Positions 1 to 7,416 are shown, counted from the stretch's first letter. The stretch is DNA of 10,032 nucleotides from a candidate division TA06 bacterium SM23_40 (GCA_001303705.1 LJUI01000090.1:1-10032); one strand, 5' to 3'. The notes: a model not told the origin generated them from the sequence alone. Numbers and translations are program-made.

Positions 1-338
1 TCATTCCCCACCCGCGTCGGGTACCCGAGCGCTCCCTCGATGAGCGAGGCGAGCGGCACCTCGCCCCAGCCGGGCAGATTCGGCGGGATACGAACGACGC
101 CGCGACTCGGATCCACGAGTCCCGGCGCCCCAATGCCGATGGCCTCCACCTCTTCTCCGGAAGACGAGACTATGGTCCTCGCTGCCTCCACCAGACGCGA
201 GACAACTGCATCGACCCCATCTGCGGCGCCGGTACTGAGGCAGTGCCTCTGGCGCACTGATCCGCGTTCATCGACAAGCGCAGCCCGGATGTTGGTCCCG
301 CCAAGATCGATTCCGATCACACATCGGCCAGGGCGCAA
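1..338 (-). CDS. ROK-family sugar kinase (glucokinase-like), N-terminal part, cut by left window edge
   Basis: My translation of the minus strand from a TTG at 338-336 gives 112 residues with no stop before the window edge. The N-terminus holds the ATP-binding phosphate motif DLGGTN at residues 11-16. GIGAPG follows at 68-73 and PNLPGW at 86-91, and the frame ends in VGN, where ROK proteins normally continue into the catalytic ND-A motif. This is the usual N-terminal layout of ROK kinases, which phosphorylate glucose, N-acetylglucosamine, N-acetylmannosamine or fructose in the cytoplasm using ATP. The start was chosen because AGGAGG (350-345) sits 6 nt upstream. There is no DNA-binding helix-turn-helix before the kinase domain, so this is an enzyme rather than a NagC/XylR-type repressor. 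It follows the GlmU-like gene after a 134-bp spacer. The sugar substrate cannot be told from this fragment. Confidence 0.9.
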   Translation of the reverse strand, partial: MRPGRCVIGIDLGGTNIRAALVDERGSVRQRHCLSTGAADGVDAVVSRLVEAARTIVSSSGEEVEAIGIGAPGLVDPSRGVVRIPPNLPGWGEVPLASLIEGALGYPTRVGN

Positions 339-385
339 CAGATCCCTCCTGTCGAGGATGCGAGATGCCGGAGAAACGGCACAGC

Positions 386-430
386 CACATGCCCCAGTGC
401 ACGTGCCCCGGTGCGCATGTGACCGGTGCG
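386..430. repeat. Three imperfect 14-16 bp repeats carrying an inverted repeat, upstream of the ROK kinase
   Basis: On the plus strand, CACATGCCCCAGTG (386-399), CACGTGCCCCGGTGCG (400-415) and CATGTGACCGGTGCG (416-430) follow one another directly. Each unit begins with a CAYRTG hexamer, and the middle one is the perfect palindrome CACGTG. The outer units also form a perfect 7-bp inverted repeat, CACATGC (386-392) with GCATGTG (415-421), enclosing 22 bases. The block lies about 50-90 bp upstream of the ROK start, where an operator or a leader-RNA hairpin could sit. The repetition is directly visible; a regulatory role is inferred. A TTGACA hexamer overlaps the stop of the upstream gene (about 471-476), but I see no good -10 at the right distance. 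Confidence 0.5.
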
Positions 431-472
431 AACGCTGAGAACCTGCCGACTGTGCAATTCAGCCGGGTGGTG

Positions 473-1780
473 TCAACCTTTGGGCTCTCGATCGGCGGCG
501 GTGAGGGAATAGACCTGTTCGATAAGACGCTCATCCGCCGCCCCCAGTGTTCGGTCCCGCCTTGCGCAGACCGTACGTGCGTTCTCAATGGCCTGGTCGA
601 GCCGATGTTCCACGAACCCGTCCGGCGAATCCCACGAGAACGCGGGAACGAACTTCGGCGTCGGCCCACGCCCCCCCAGTATGTTGCAGAATGGCCCAAT
701 GACCGCGCCAGTATCGATCAACGTGCCGATCCCTGTCTTCGTATGGTCTCCGATGAAACATCCCACCTTGAGGAGGCCCGATTCGACTTCCTCGCCTCCG
801 ACCATGACACGCACTGATCGGTAGTTATTCTTCAGATCTGAGTTCGTCGTCAGTGCTCCGAGATTCGTCCACGAACAGACGTACGCGTGACCGATGAATC
901 CCTCATGATGCTTGTTCACATGGGAAAGAAAGATAGACTGCTCAACTTCTCCTGCGACGCGACAACAGTCGCCGATGCTCGTGCCCGGCCGGATCTTCGC
1001 TCCATCGACCACCACACTGTCGCCGATGAAGCAGGGACCGGAGATGATTGTGGGAGGTCTTATGACTGTCCACTCTCCAATCAGGACCGGCCCATCTGTG
1101 AGATCGATGACGACAGAGGGATCGACCCTCGCACTCCCCGCGATCTCGAGGCGCGCCCCGCCGGCCGAGAAGGCGGTGCCGGTCTCACCTTCCTCCCCGA
1201 GGACCACGACCCCCGGGGGGGCGCTGGCCAGCCCGGGCCGCTCCAGGAGCTGAGCGTCACGTGCAATCAGGCACGGGTTGGCCTCGATCAGATCCCAGGG
1301 GTAGGTGGCGAGCAGCGCTTCCCCCGGGCCGAGCGACGCAAACGCCTCCCGCGCCGGGAAGGTCCCCCGGATCTCCTCGAGAACGGCCTTCGAGACCGGG
1401 GCCGCGAGACGGTCTCTCCAGGCGCGGAGCGACTCCCCCGTGAGCCGAAAGCCGACTACCTGTCCGCGGCAGAGAAAGACCTCATCATCTCCCTCCAGCG
1501 GAAGATCTCCTCTCTCCACATCGAGTAGCCTGCCGCTGAGAAAGAGAGCTGATCCCTCGATCGCACGCAGGTCATTGCATGAGGTGGCTGGCACTGAGTC
1601 CCGTGTGCTCTCCACAAGGTAGTCGCGCACGAGCAGGTGGAGTTCCGCCTCGGGAAATGTGACCCGGACTCGCTCGCTCAATGTCGCCGCCCCGCACAAG
1701 AGCTCGAACACAGGGCGGAAGTAGACCAGAGGAAGTAACTTCTCGAACCCCTCGTCCTCATACAGACAGAGATGCTCCAC
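473..1780 (-). CDS. GlmU-like putative sugar nucleotidyltransferase / acetyltransferase (alternative bacterial GlmU family)
   Basis: A 435-residue cytoplasmic protein resembling the alternative bacterial GlmU family (TIGR03991), thought to make UDP-GlcNAc from glucosamine-1-phosphate. The N-terminal part has the family signature PLVYFRPVFELL (residues 17-28) in place of the classic GxGTRM loop of canonical GlmU, and PWDLI lies at 161-165. From about 217 to 370 runs a left-handed beta-helix of hexapeptide repeats. It includes HVNKHHEGFIGHAY (287-300), TTNSDLKNNY (311-320) and GDHTKTGIGT (344-353), with PAFSW at 379-383. The frame stays open up to a GTG at 1798, overlapping the receptor stop. 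I prefer the GTG at 1780 because GAGAGGAG (1794-1787) then lies 6 nt upstream; an ATG at 1786 would have no spacer. The family is clear, but the exact reaction and sugar are inferred. A ROK sugar kinase follows downstream. Confidence 0.85.
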   Translation of the reverse strand: MEHLCLYEDEGFEKLLPLVYFRPVFELLCGAATLSERVRVTFPEAELHLLVRDYLVESTRDSVPATSCNDLRAIEGSALFLSGRLLDVERGDLPLEGDDEVFLCRGQVVGFRLTGESLRAWRDRLAAPVSKAVLEEIRGTFPAREAFASLGPGEALLATYPWDLIEANPCLIARDAQLLERPGLASAPPGVVVLGEEGETGTAFSAGGARLEIAGSARVDPSVVIDLTDGPVLIGEWTVIRPPTIISGPCFIGDSVVVDGAKIRPGTSIGDCCRVAGEVEQSIFLSHVNKHHEGFIGHAYVCSWTNLGALTTNSDLKNNYRSVRVMVGGEEVESGLLKVGCFIGDHTKTGIGTLIDTGAVIGPFCNILGGRGPTPKFVPAFSWDSPDGFVEHRLDQAIENARTVCARRDRTLGAADERLIEQVYSLTAADREPKG

Positions 1781-1794
1781 ACTCATCTCCTCTC

Positions 1795-4380
1795 TCACCA
1801 GCTCAGTCGAAGACCCGAGGCCACCTGGCGCGGTGGTCCCACTCTCGTCGGATCGCCGCGCCGGACGTTGGCTTTCTGGACATTTTCCTTATTTAGCAGG
1901 TTCTCGGCCTCCACGAATAGCGAGAGAATCATATTGTTGAACCGGAAATCCTTGTTCGCCCTGACGTCGAGCGTGCTCGTCCAGGGCAGGGTCACCGAGT
2001 TCTTGGCTACCTGACCCTTGCTCTGCGCGGCGGTCTCAGGTGTATACGGCACTCCGCTCCCGAACCGCCACTTGACATTGATCCCCCAATCTGCCGGAAG
2101 GAGTACCGGGCCGATGCGCGGAGCATCCTCTCCCACGCGGAGGTCAGCCACCATATAGATGGCGTGCCGCTGATCCCAGTCGAGGGGGTACAGCCTGAGT
2201 GCCTCGCCGAGTTCGTATTGCTCGAAGCTCTCCTTGTCGCGGGAGGTCTTCCCCTCGGCCTTAGAGAGGGTGTAGCTTGCGCTCCCCGTCAGGTACCGAC
2301 CGTAGCGCTTCTCGATCTCCGCCTCGAGGCCGGTCACTTCGCCATACGAGGAGTTCGTGAGTTGCCACTTCTCGAACGTAGCAACCCCCACCCGCGACTT
2401 CTCGGCATCGACAAGATCCTTGATATCCTTGCGGAAGAGAGAGACCTCTGCGACGATGTCGCTCGTCACGATGTGTGAGACGCGGACCTCGTAGGCGACG
2501 GTCAACTGGGGATCGAGACCAGGGTTGCCGATGAGCGATTCCTGCCCGCGAAATTCCTCGGTCAGATAGACGTACTGGAGCTCGGGCATCTGGTAGAAGT
2601 GACCATATGACATGAAGATGACGTCTCGATCCGTCACGGGGTAGGAGAGCCCGATGCGCGGGCTCACATATCCTTTGACGCGCGTGATCGAATCGGCCAC
2701 CTGTTCCCCGGGCATGAAATAGTCATACCGAAGGCCGAGATTGGCGATCAATCCTTCCGTCTCGAGTTTGTCCTGGACGTAGATAGCGCCGGAGGTGGGG
2801 TAGACGTGGTACACATCCCGACCCCAGCCCCAACCCGGCCATGGCCCCAGCTCGTCGTCGAAGGGGCTGAAGACCTGTATCCCGGGATCGAGCAGCTCCA
2901 CCTTCTCCAGATCGTAGTAGTGAAGATCGAGGCCGGCCTTCGCCTGATGCTGTTGATGGACTTGGGCCGTGATGTCCCACTTCATGGAGTGTATTTTCGT
3001 CCGATGCGAGTGCCACAACGAGTCGAACCCGAACTCATAGAACCCGTCGCCGTCAATATCGTACCCACGCTCCCAGTAGGCAGGCGGATCTGGGCCTACG
3101 AGCGATTCCTCGACCGCCAACAGTGCCCCCAGCTGCGGCGGGGTCTTCCCTCCTGGTGCGAAATCCTGACGCGTGTCGAAGGATCCGAGGCGCAAGCTGA
3201 AGAATGCCCACCCGGATAGCGACTGGTCCCATGCCAGGCTCCATGCATCTTCTCGCTCGCGATAGTCCTGACCACGAAATGGCTCCTCGAGCCATTCGTG
3301 GCGATAGCGCTGGTACCGGCTCCTGTCGAGACGATAGCCGAGCGTGAACCGCGACCCCACGTTGCGCCGATGGGAAAGCTTAGCTGAGAATCCGTAGTCG
3401 TTCTCCTGGCGGTCGTGAAGAGAGAATCCGAGCACGTCATGTGCGGGGTGCTCCCTGCCGAGAGGCGTATAGGTGTCTGAGAAATCACCGTATCCCGAGA
3501 CGTAGAATCGCGTCTTCCCACCCGGCCGCACCCCGATGGCCGGGAGCAGATAGCCGGTCAACGGCTCAGGCCCCGCCAGATTGAACGCAACATAGTCGCG
3601 CTTGGCCCCTGCGATATCGCCGGGCGCGATCTTGTCGGACTTGTACAGTAGCTCCCCCGTCTCCTGCGAGAATCCACCCTTGGTGATCACATTCACCACG
3701 CCGGACTGGGCCTCACCGTATTCGGCGTTGAACCCCCCCGTGATGATCTCAACCTCCTCCACCTCCCCGACCGGGATCTCGAGTTGCGTGCCGCCGCCTA
3801 CGAGTTTGTCGTTGACGGGGAGGCCGTCGATGACATAGAGGATCTCGTCTCCCCTCCCACCGCGCAAGTGGATCTCATCTGATCGCACGTCGCGCACGAC
3901 ACTCGGCTCGAGCTCCAATACCTCGCTCAGACTCTCCGTGCCGGCTGTCTTCGCTACCTCCGCGCCGCTCATGATCCGTGCAGTGTACGTCACATCGCGC
4001 CTGATGAGCGGGCGCTCGGCGACGACTTCGATCCCCGATCCCAACTCGATCGCGGTCTGAGTGAGTGCGACATCGACACGGCTGGTCAGGTCCGCACTCA
4101 CCTGCACGTCCGCGACGATAGGCGATCCGTAGCCTATCACCGAGACCTGTAATGAGTAGATACCGATCGGGACATTGACGATATTGTAGTATCCCTTGTC
4201 GTCGGCCGCGGCGCCGAGGGTAGTGCCTACCACCATCACCTGAGCTATCGGCAACGCCTCTCCTGTCTCAGCATCGGTGATGCGACCGGCGATCTTCCCT
4301 GTCGTCCCACCCTCCACCTCCATCACTACCATCATCGATAGGAGCGAGACGATAATCCATAGTACGGTACACCGCTTCAT
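1795..4380 (-). CDS. TonB-dependent outer-membrane receptor with N-terminal carboxypeptidase-like domain
   Basis: An 861-residue protein with a basic N-terminus (MKR) and a hydrophobic core to about residue 20, consistent with a signal peptide, although no textbook AxA cleavage site is seen. Residues about 28-107 match a carboxypeptidase regulatory-like beta-sandwich (GRITDAETGEALPIAQV, then DDKGYYNIVNVPIGIYSL). The plug follows at about 118-236 and includes LRGGRGDEILYVIDGLPVND and the conserved NAEYGEAQSGVVNVITKGG. The rest is a beta-barrel rich in aromatic and charged strands, ending in RLSW with a terminal aromatic residue. Such receptors import ligands across the outer membrane using TonB energy. 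ATG 4380 is preferred over the upstream GTG at 4398 because AAGGAG (4392-4387) sits 6 nt before it and the protein then starts directly with the signal sequence. There is no SusD partner beside it, and the ligand is unknown. Its stop abuts or overlaps the next gene, suggesting coupling. Confidence 0.92.
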   Translation of the reverse strand: MKRCTVLWIIVSLLSMMVVMEVEGGTTGKIAGRITDAETGEALPIAQVMVVGTTLGAAADDKGYYNIVNVPIGIYSLQVSVIGYGSPIVADVQVSADLTSRVDVALTQTAIELGSGIEVVAERPLIRRDVTYTARIMSGAEVAKTAGTESLSEVLELEPSVVRDVRSDEIHLRGGRGDEILYVIDGLPVNDKLVGGGTQLEIPVGEVEEVEIITGGFNAEYGEAQSGVVNVITKGGFSQETGELLYKSDKIAPGDIAGAKRDYVAFNLAGPEPLTGYLLPAIGVRPGGKTRFYVSGYGDFSDTYTPLGREHPAHDVLGFSLHDRQENDYGFSAKLSHRRNVGSRFTLGYRLDRSRYQRYRHEWLEEPFRGQDYREREDAWSLAWDQSLSGWAFFSLRLGSFDTRQDFAPGGKTPPQLGALLAVEESLVGPDPPAYWERGYDIDGDGFYEFGFDSLWHSHRTKIHSMKWDITAQVHQQHQAKAGLDLHYYDLEKVELLDPGIQVFSPFDDELGPWPGWGWGRDVYHVYPTSGAIYVQDKLETEGLIANLGLRYDYFMPGEQVADSITRVKGYVSPRIGLSYPVTDRDVIFMSYGHFYQMPELQYVYLTEEFRGQESLIGNPGLDPQLTVAYEVRVSHIVTSDIVAEVSLFRKDIKDLVDAEKSRVGVATFEKWQLTNSSYGEVTGLEAEIEKRYGRYLTGSASYTLSKAEGKTSRDKESFEQYELGEALRLYPLDWDQRHAIYMVADLRVGEDAPRIGPVLLPADWGINVKWRFGSGVPYTPETAAQSKGQVAKNSVTLPWTSTLDVRANKDFRFNNMILSLFVEAENLLNKENVQKANVRRGDPTRVGPPRQVASGLRLSW

Positions 4381-4420
4381 TGCATTCTCCTTGCTCACAT
4401 TGACTCAGCCCACACCACCA

Positions 4421-4461
4421 CTCCCGGACTACGGCTCCTACTACACCTCCTATTACTACAC
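4421..4461. repeat. Short tandem repeat in the leader region of the TonB receptor gene
   Basis: On the plus strand three imperfect units lie end to end: CTCCCGGACTACGG (4421-4434), CTCCTACTACAC (4435-4446) and CTCCTATTACTACAC (4447-4461). Read on the gene strand, each unit holds GTAGT followed by GGAG, so the receptor start is preceded by several Shine-Dalgarno-like sequences and many TAG/TAA triplets. The repeats lie 41-81 bp upstream of the receptor start. They could be an operator array or a post-transcriptional element, or simply low-complexity drift. No clear sigma70 promoter is seen nearby. Confidence 0.45.
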
Positions 4462-4508
4462 ATTACCGACTCGCGGCGCAACCAAATACTGTTCTTCCAT
4501 CACCCTCC

Positions 4509-4553
4509 GGATAGGGACCGGCGGCCCCCTGCCTGGGCAGCATGGTCCTATCC
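4509..4553 (-). terminator. 45-bp stem-loop between the glycosyltransferase and the TonB receptor; terminator-like, without U tract
   Basis: The arms GGATAGG-G-ACC (4509-4519) and GGTCCTATCC (4544-4553) pair over 10 bp with a single bulged base at 4516. The loop carries a second small hairpin, CTGCCTGGGCAG (4529-4540). The structure begins 21 nt after the glycosyltransferase stop, which suits a transcription terminator or an mRNA 3'-end stabiliser. On the gene strand it is followed by GGAGGGTGATGG rather than a run of T, so it is not a textbook intrinsic terminator. It could instead be a structured leader for the receptor transcript. The pairing is directly visible; the role is inferred. Confidence 0.45.
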
Positions 4554-4574
4554 ACAATAGCATCGACAGACCGA

Positions 4575-5882
4575 TCATGCCGCCCGGGAAGACGGTGAGC
4601 GCAGGAGGATGTCGGCGAGCGCTCCCGCGTACATAGCGATCCACGGAATCATGGGAAAATGGAACCGACTGCCCCCGAATGTCGCCAATACAACGACCGT
4701 GAAGTATATCACAATCCACAATCCAAGTGTGGGGAATGATGCGAGCTTCGTGGACCGCCGAAATCTCAATAACGAGATGGATAGCAGGAACGCCGATCCC
4801 ACGGCCAGGTAATAAACGTGAGCAATCGCCTTCAGCACCCAGAACACGACCCGGCTCAGTCCTCCGGGAGAGCCCAGGCCGGCCTCATTCCAACTGATAC
4901 CCTCCACATCGGAAGCGTAGAGGAACCAGAGTTTGGCGGGCCACAGCTTGATCGTGCGGACCGGATGCGCGGCGGCGTACCGGACGGCGAGCGTGCGCGC
5001 CAGCACATCCCGCTCGCGCTCGGTCTGTGCATCCTCAAGCATTGCGTCCATCTCGTCACTGAAGACGTACCGGCCATTGGCACAGGGGTTATTGCCGATC
5101 AGGAGATTGATCCCCCCATTGTTCGATACGTACACGAAATCGTCGAACAGACGATAGTTCCTCACGGTCCATGGCAGCAAAGTAATCGCCAGTACGATGT
5201 AGAGTCCAGCGAACGAGACCAGACGTCTACGCAGTCCTCTGCTCCTGACGCACCTCATCGTCCCACTCCCGGCTACGACCATCGGCACAAGGATGGTCTG
5301 TGGCTTGACCAGGCACGCGAGCCCAAAGACAATCCCGGACACCGGCACCAGCCAAGCCTTCCGGCCACTCGAGATGAGGAGTAGCACCCCCAGCAACAAC
5401 AGGAAGACGAAGATGATCTCCGACCCCACAAGCGAACAGTAGGCGATGTGGTTCGGATAGAACGACAGAATCAGGAGAGTAGCTCTTCCCGCCAGTTCCG
5501 ACCGGAAGAGCTTCTTCGCCATGTAGTATGAGAGAAGCAACACCCCCATCGAGACGATGACGTTCGCCGCCTTCGGCACCAGAAGAGATGTCCCGAATAC
5601 CCGCAGGAGCAGCCCGAGAAAGGCAGGATATCCTACAGGCCAGTAGGCGGTCGGGATGCCGTCGACCGAATATCCTTTCCCCGCAGAAAGATCGATGCCG
5701 CGCTCGTAGTACCAGCCGAAGTCGCTCACCGGTGCGGCATCGACACAGCGTATCCAGCAGACCCTCACCACGAAGGCGGCCACCAAACAGAGCGGCACGA
5801 AGTACCTGGCCCCCATTATTTCAGACAGTCGAGATCTCGGAGGTTCGATCTGGTTCATCACGCGATACGTGCGCTCCTCCAT
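4575..5882 (-). CDS. GT39/ArnT-like membrane glycosyltransferase (GT-C fold)
   Basis: A 435-residue integral membrane protein with roughly nine to ten hydrophobic segments (for example about 27-45, 85-120, 131-150, 153-172, 176-205, 221-238, 345-373, 381-402 and 408-427). The first extracytoplasmic loop carries SDFGWYYERG, with the conserved GT-C acidic residue at Asp54, then GYSVDGIPTAYWPVGYPAFLG. YVSNNGGINLLIGNNP (251-266) and GGSRFHFPMIPW (403-414) are also typical of GT39/PMT_2 proteins. These enzymes transfer a sugar from a polyprenyl-phosphate donor to a lipid, glycan or protein on the outer face of the cytoplasmic membrane. The acceptor cannot be predicted here. ATG 5882 is the upstream start, but its only Shine-Dalgarno-like sequence (AGAGAGGG) is almost touching it. 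An ATG at 5858 (residue 9) would keep the whole membrane domain and is possible. The gene follows asnS after a probable terminator. Confidence 0.85.
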   Translation of the reverse strand: MEERTYRVMNQIEPPRSRLSEIMGARYFVPLCLVAAFVVRVCWIRCVDAAPVSDFGWYYERGIDLSAGKGYSVDGIPTAYWPVGYPAFLGLLLRVFGTSLLVPKAANVIVSMGVLLLSYYMAKKLFRSELAGRATLLILSFYPNHIAYCSLVGSEIIFVFLLLLGVLLLISSGRKAWLVPVSGIVFGLACLVKPQTILVPMVVAGSGTMRCVRSRGLRRRLVSFAGLYIVLAITLLPWTVRNYRLFDDFVYVSNNGGINLLIGNNPCANGRYVFSDEMDAMLEDAQTERERDVLARTLAVRYAAAHPVRTIKLWPAKLWFLYASDVEGISWNEAGLGSPGGLSRVVFWVLKAIAHVYYLAVGSAFLLSISLLRFRRSTKLASFPTLGLWIVIYFTVVVLATFGGSRFHFPMIPWIAMYAGALADILLRSPSSRAA

Positions 5883-5902
5883 CCCTCTCTGGTGAGTGAA
5901 TC

Positions 5903-5924
5903 CCGGCGGGTACTACCGTGCCGG
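5903..5924. repeat. 22-bp imperfect inverted repeat just upstream of the glycosyltransferase
   Basis: CCGGC (5903-5907) and GCCGG (5920-5924) are perfect 5-bp arms. Inside them GGT and ACC pair again, leaving a small loop. The element lies about 20-40 bp before the glycosyltransferase start and just after the asnS terminator. It could be an operator or a 5'-leader hairpin. The symmetry is visible, but short GC-rich inverted repeats arise often by chance. Confidence 0.3.
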
Positions 5925-5931
5925 AGGGGGG

Positions 5932-5966
5932 AAGAAGAAAACGCCCTGCCCGAGGCCGGGGGAGCG
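5932..5966 (-). terminator. Probable intrinsic terminator of asnS
   Basis: Read on the minus strand, a GC-rich hairpin (5966-5942) has a 5-bp outer stem (CGCTC with GGGCG, one G-T wobble), a small internal loop, and a 4-bp inner stem CCCG/CGGG closed by GCCT. It is followed at once by TTTTCTTCTT (5941-5932). It starts 48 nt after the asnS stop, the expected place. The internal loop and the C interruptions in the U tract make it moderate rather than strong. Confidence 0.5.
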
Positions 5967-6014
5967 CACACCGACCATAGCAGGGAAAGAGTTTATCGTG
6001 CGGGGAGAGATCCA

Positions 6015-7307
6015 TCATGGATAGACGGTATCGAGAAGGCGGGGGAACGGTATCGTCTCCCGCAGATGGGGAAGGTTGCAGATCCAGGCCAGCGTTCGCT
6101 CCAACCCCAACCCGAACCCGGCATGCGGAACGGAGCCGTACCGGCGCAGATCGAGATACCACTCGAAGGCCTCTCTGGGCAGGCCGTGCTCCGCAATGCG
6201 CCGCTCGAGGTTTTCCAGGTTGTCCTCACGCTGCCCCCCGCCGATGATCTCGCCGTACCCCTCCGGCGCGAGCGTATCGAACCCACGACAGTGCTTGGAC
6301 GTCTCCTCATCCCGCTTCATGTAGAACGCCTTGCACCCAACCGGGAAATGATGTACGTGGAACGGCTGGTCATATTGATTAGATAGGAGCGTCTCATCAG
6401 GAGCCCCGAAATCGCTCCCCCAGGTGAACTCCGACCCCTCTTCTTGAAGACGCTTAACGGCATCATCGTAGGAGATCCTCGGGAATGGGGCGCGTACCCG
6501 CTCCAGCGGTGCCGTGTCCCGCTCCAGGATATCGAGTTCCTCACGCCGCTTCTCGAGAATCCGCTCCACGACGTAGACGACCAACTCCTCAGCCAACCTC
6601 ATATCCCCTTCCAGATCACAGTAGGCCACCTCCGGCTCGATCATCCAGAACTCGGTGAGATGCCGACGCGTCTTCGACTTCTCGGCGCGGAACGTAGGAC
6701 CGAAGCAGTAGACCTTCCCCAGTGCCATACAGGCAGCTTCCATATACAGCTGGCCGCTCTGAGTGAGAAAGGCCGTGTCGTTGAAATAGCCGACTTCGAA
6801 AAGAGTGGTCGTACCCTCGACCGCCGCCGGGGTGAAGATCGGCGCATCGATAAGGACGAATCCCCTATCGTCGAAGAAATCCCGGCAGGCGCGGACCAGC
6901 TCGGCGCGCACCTTGAGAATGGCCAGCTGGCGCCTGGACCGGAGCCACAGGTGGCGATGCGCCATGAGAAAAGCAACACCGTGTTCTTTCGGCGAGATCG
7001 GATAATCGGAGACGCTCTGAACGACCTCGAGCGAGGAGAGGACGAGTTCGTACCCGCCCGGAGCACGTGCATCGGCACGGACGACTCCGGAGACCACGAT
7101 CGACGACTCCTGTCCCAGGCTGTCAGCGAGCTCGAAAACCTCCGGCGACACTTCCCCTTTGCCGACTACAGCCTGAATGGTGCCGGTGCCATCGCGCACG
7201 AGCATGAAGTGGACCTTGCCGCTCGATCGCCTGTTATACAGCCATCCCTTGATCCTGATCTCCTCTCCCACGTGTTGACTGACGTCCGCGATCTCGATGT
7301 CGGTCAA
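6015..7307 (-). CDS. asnS: Asparagine--tRNA ligase (AsnRS)
   Basis: A class IIb aminoacyl-tRNA synthetase of 430 residues that charges tRNA-Asn with asparagine in the cytoplasm using ATP. Residues 1 to about 100 form the OB-fold anticodon-binding domain ([20 protein letters not shown]). Motif 1 lies around [16 protein letters not shown] (155-170). Motif 2 is [20 protein letters not shown] (206-225), and motif 3 is [16 protein letters not shown] ending in IPFPR (397-423). [10 protein letters not shown] (353-362) and [17 protein letters not shown] match AsnRS rather than AspRS; the usual Ser in the GGSQR motif is Gly here. Length and sequence resemble the Thermus enzyme. The frame is open to a GTG at 7340, but that lies at the likely transcription start. 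The TTG at 7307 has AAGGAG (7321-7316) 8 nt upstream and matches the Thermus N-terminus as I remember it. The gene has its own promoter and a terminator. Confidence 0.95.
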   Translation of the reverse strand: MTDIEIADVSQHVGEEIRIKGWLYNRRSSGKVHFMLVRDGTGTIQAVVGKGEVSPEVFELADSLGQESSIVVSGVVRADARAPGGYELVLSSLEVVQSVSDYPISPKEHGVAFLMAHRHLWLRSRRQLAILKVRAELVRACRDFFDDRGFVLIDAPIFTPAAVEGTTTLFEVGYFNDTAFLTQSGQLYMEAACMALGKVYCFGPTFRAEKSKTRRHLTEFWMIEPEVAYCDLEGDMRLAEELVVYVVERILEKRREELDILERDTAPLERVRAPFPRISYDDAVKRLQEEGSEFTWGSDFGAPDETLLSNQYDQPFHVHHFPVGCKAFYMKRDEETSKHCRGFDTLAPEGYGEIIGGGQREDNLENLERRIAEHGLPREAFEWYLDLRRYGSVPHAGFGLGLERTLAWICNLPHLRETIPFPRLLDTVYP

Positions 7308-7348
7308 GCCAGTCTCTCCTTCCACATATGGCGATGCCACGTATAAAG

Positions 7349-7378
7349 GATATACGCGACCATTCGCACGTGAGTCAA
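7349..7378 (-). promoter_or_regulatory. Sigma70-like promoter for asnS
   Basis: On the minus strand a -35 box TTGACT (7378-7373) is followed 18 bp later by a TATATC -10 box (7354-7349); shifting by one base gives GTATAT at 17 bp. The predicted transcript would begin near 7342, leaving a leader of about 35 nt before the TTG start at 7307. This supports that start over the GTG at 7340. Confidence 0.55.
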
Positions 7379-7389
7379 TCTTGCTCGAC

Positions 7390-7416
7390 CGCCCCAGCGC
7401 GCTGCGCGATGGGGCG
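7390..7416 (-). terminator. GC-rich hairpin downstream of dxs; possible terminator without U tract
   Basis: On the minus strand CGCCCCA and TGGGGCG form a perfect 7-bp outer stem. After one mismatch CGCG pairs with CGCG around a three-base loop. It lies 50 nt after the dxs stop and just upstream of the asnS promoter, where the isoprenoid transcript would be expected to end. No T run follows, so termination here would not be by the classic intrinsic mechanism. Confidence 0.4.

Noticed and set aside
887-1528. 213-codon open frame on the plus strand
   Set aside because: It is antisense to the GlmU-like gene. The sequence is compositionally biased and has no recognisable motif.
4381-4398. GTG start at 4398 for the TonB receptor
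   Set aside because: It would place the Shine-Dalgarno AAGGAG inside the coding sequence and add six residues before a good signal peptide. The ATG at 4380 fits better.
4456-4719. 87-codon minus-strand frame overlapping the 3' end of the glycosyltransferase
   Set aside because: Most of it is an out-of-frame reading of the glycosyltransferase gene. Only the last 14 codons lie outside it, and those are discussed as a possible leader ORF.
5974-5979. Extended -10-like TGCTATGGT between asnS and the glycosyltransferase
   Set aside because: It has no acceptable -35 box and lies upstream of the probable asnS terminator, so it is a poor candidate for the glycosyltransferase promoter.
7308-7340. GTG start at 7340 for asnS
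   Set aside because: It has no Shine-Dalgarno, lies at the predicted transcription start, and extends beyond the remembered Thermus AsnRS N-terminus. The TTG at 7307 is better supported.
6444-7346. 300-codon open frame on the plus strand
   Set aside because: It lies fully antisense to asnS, its translation matches no family I recognise, and it fits a shadow of a high-GC gene.
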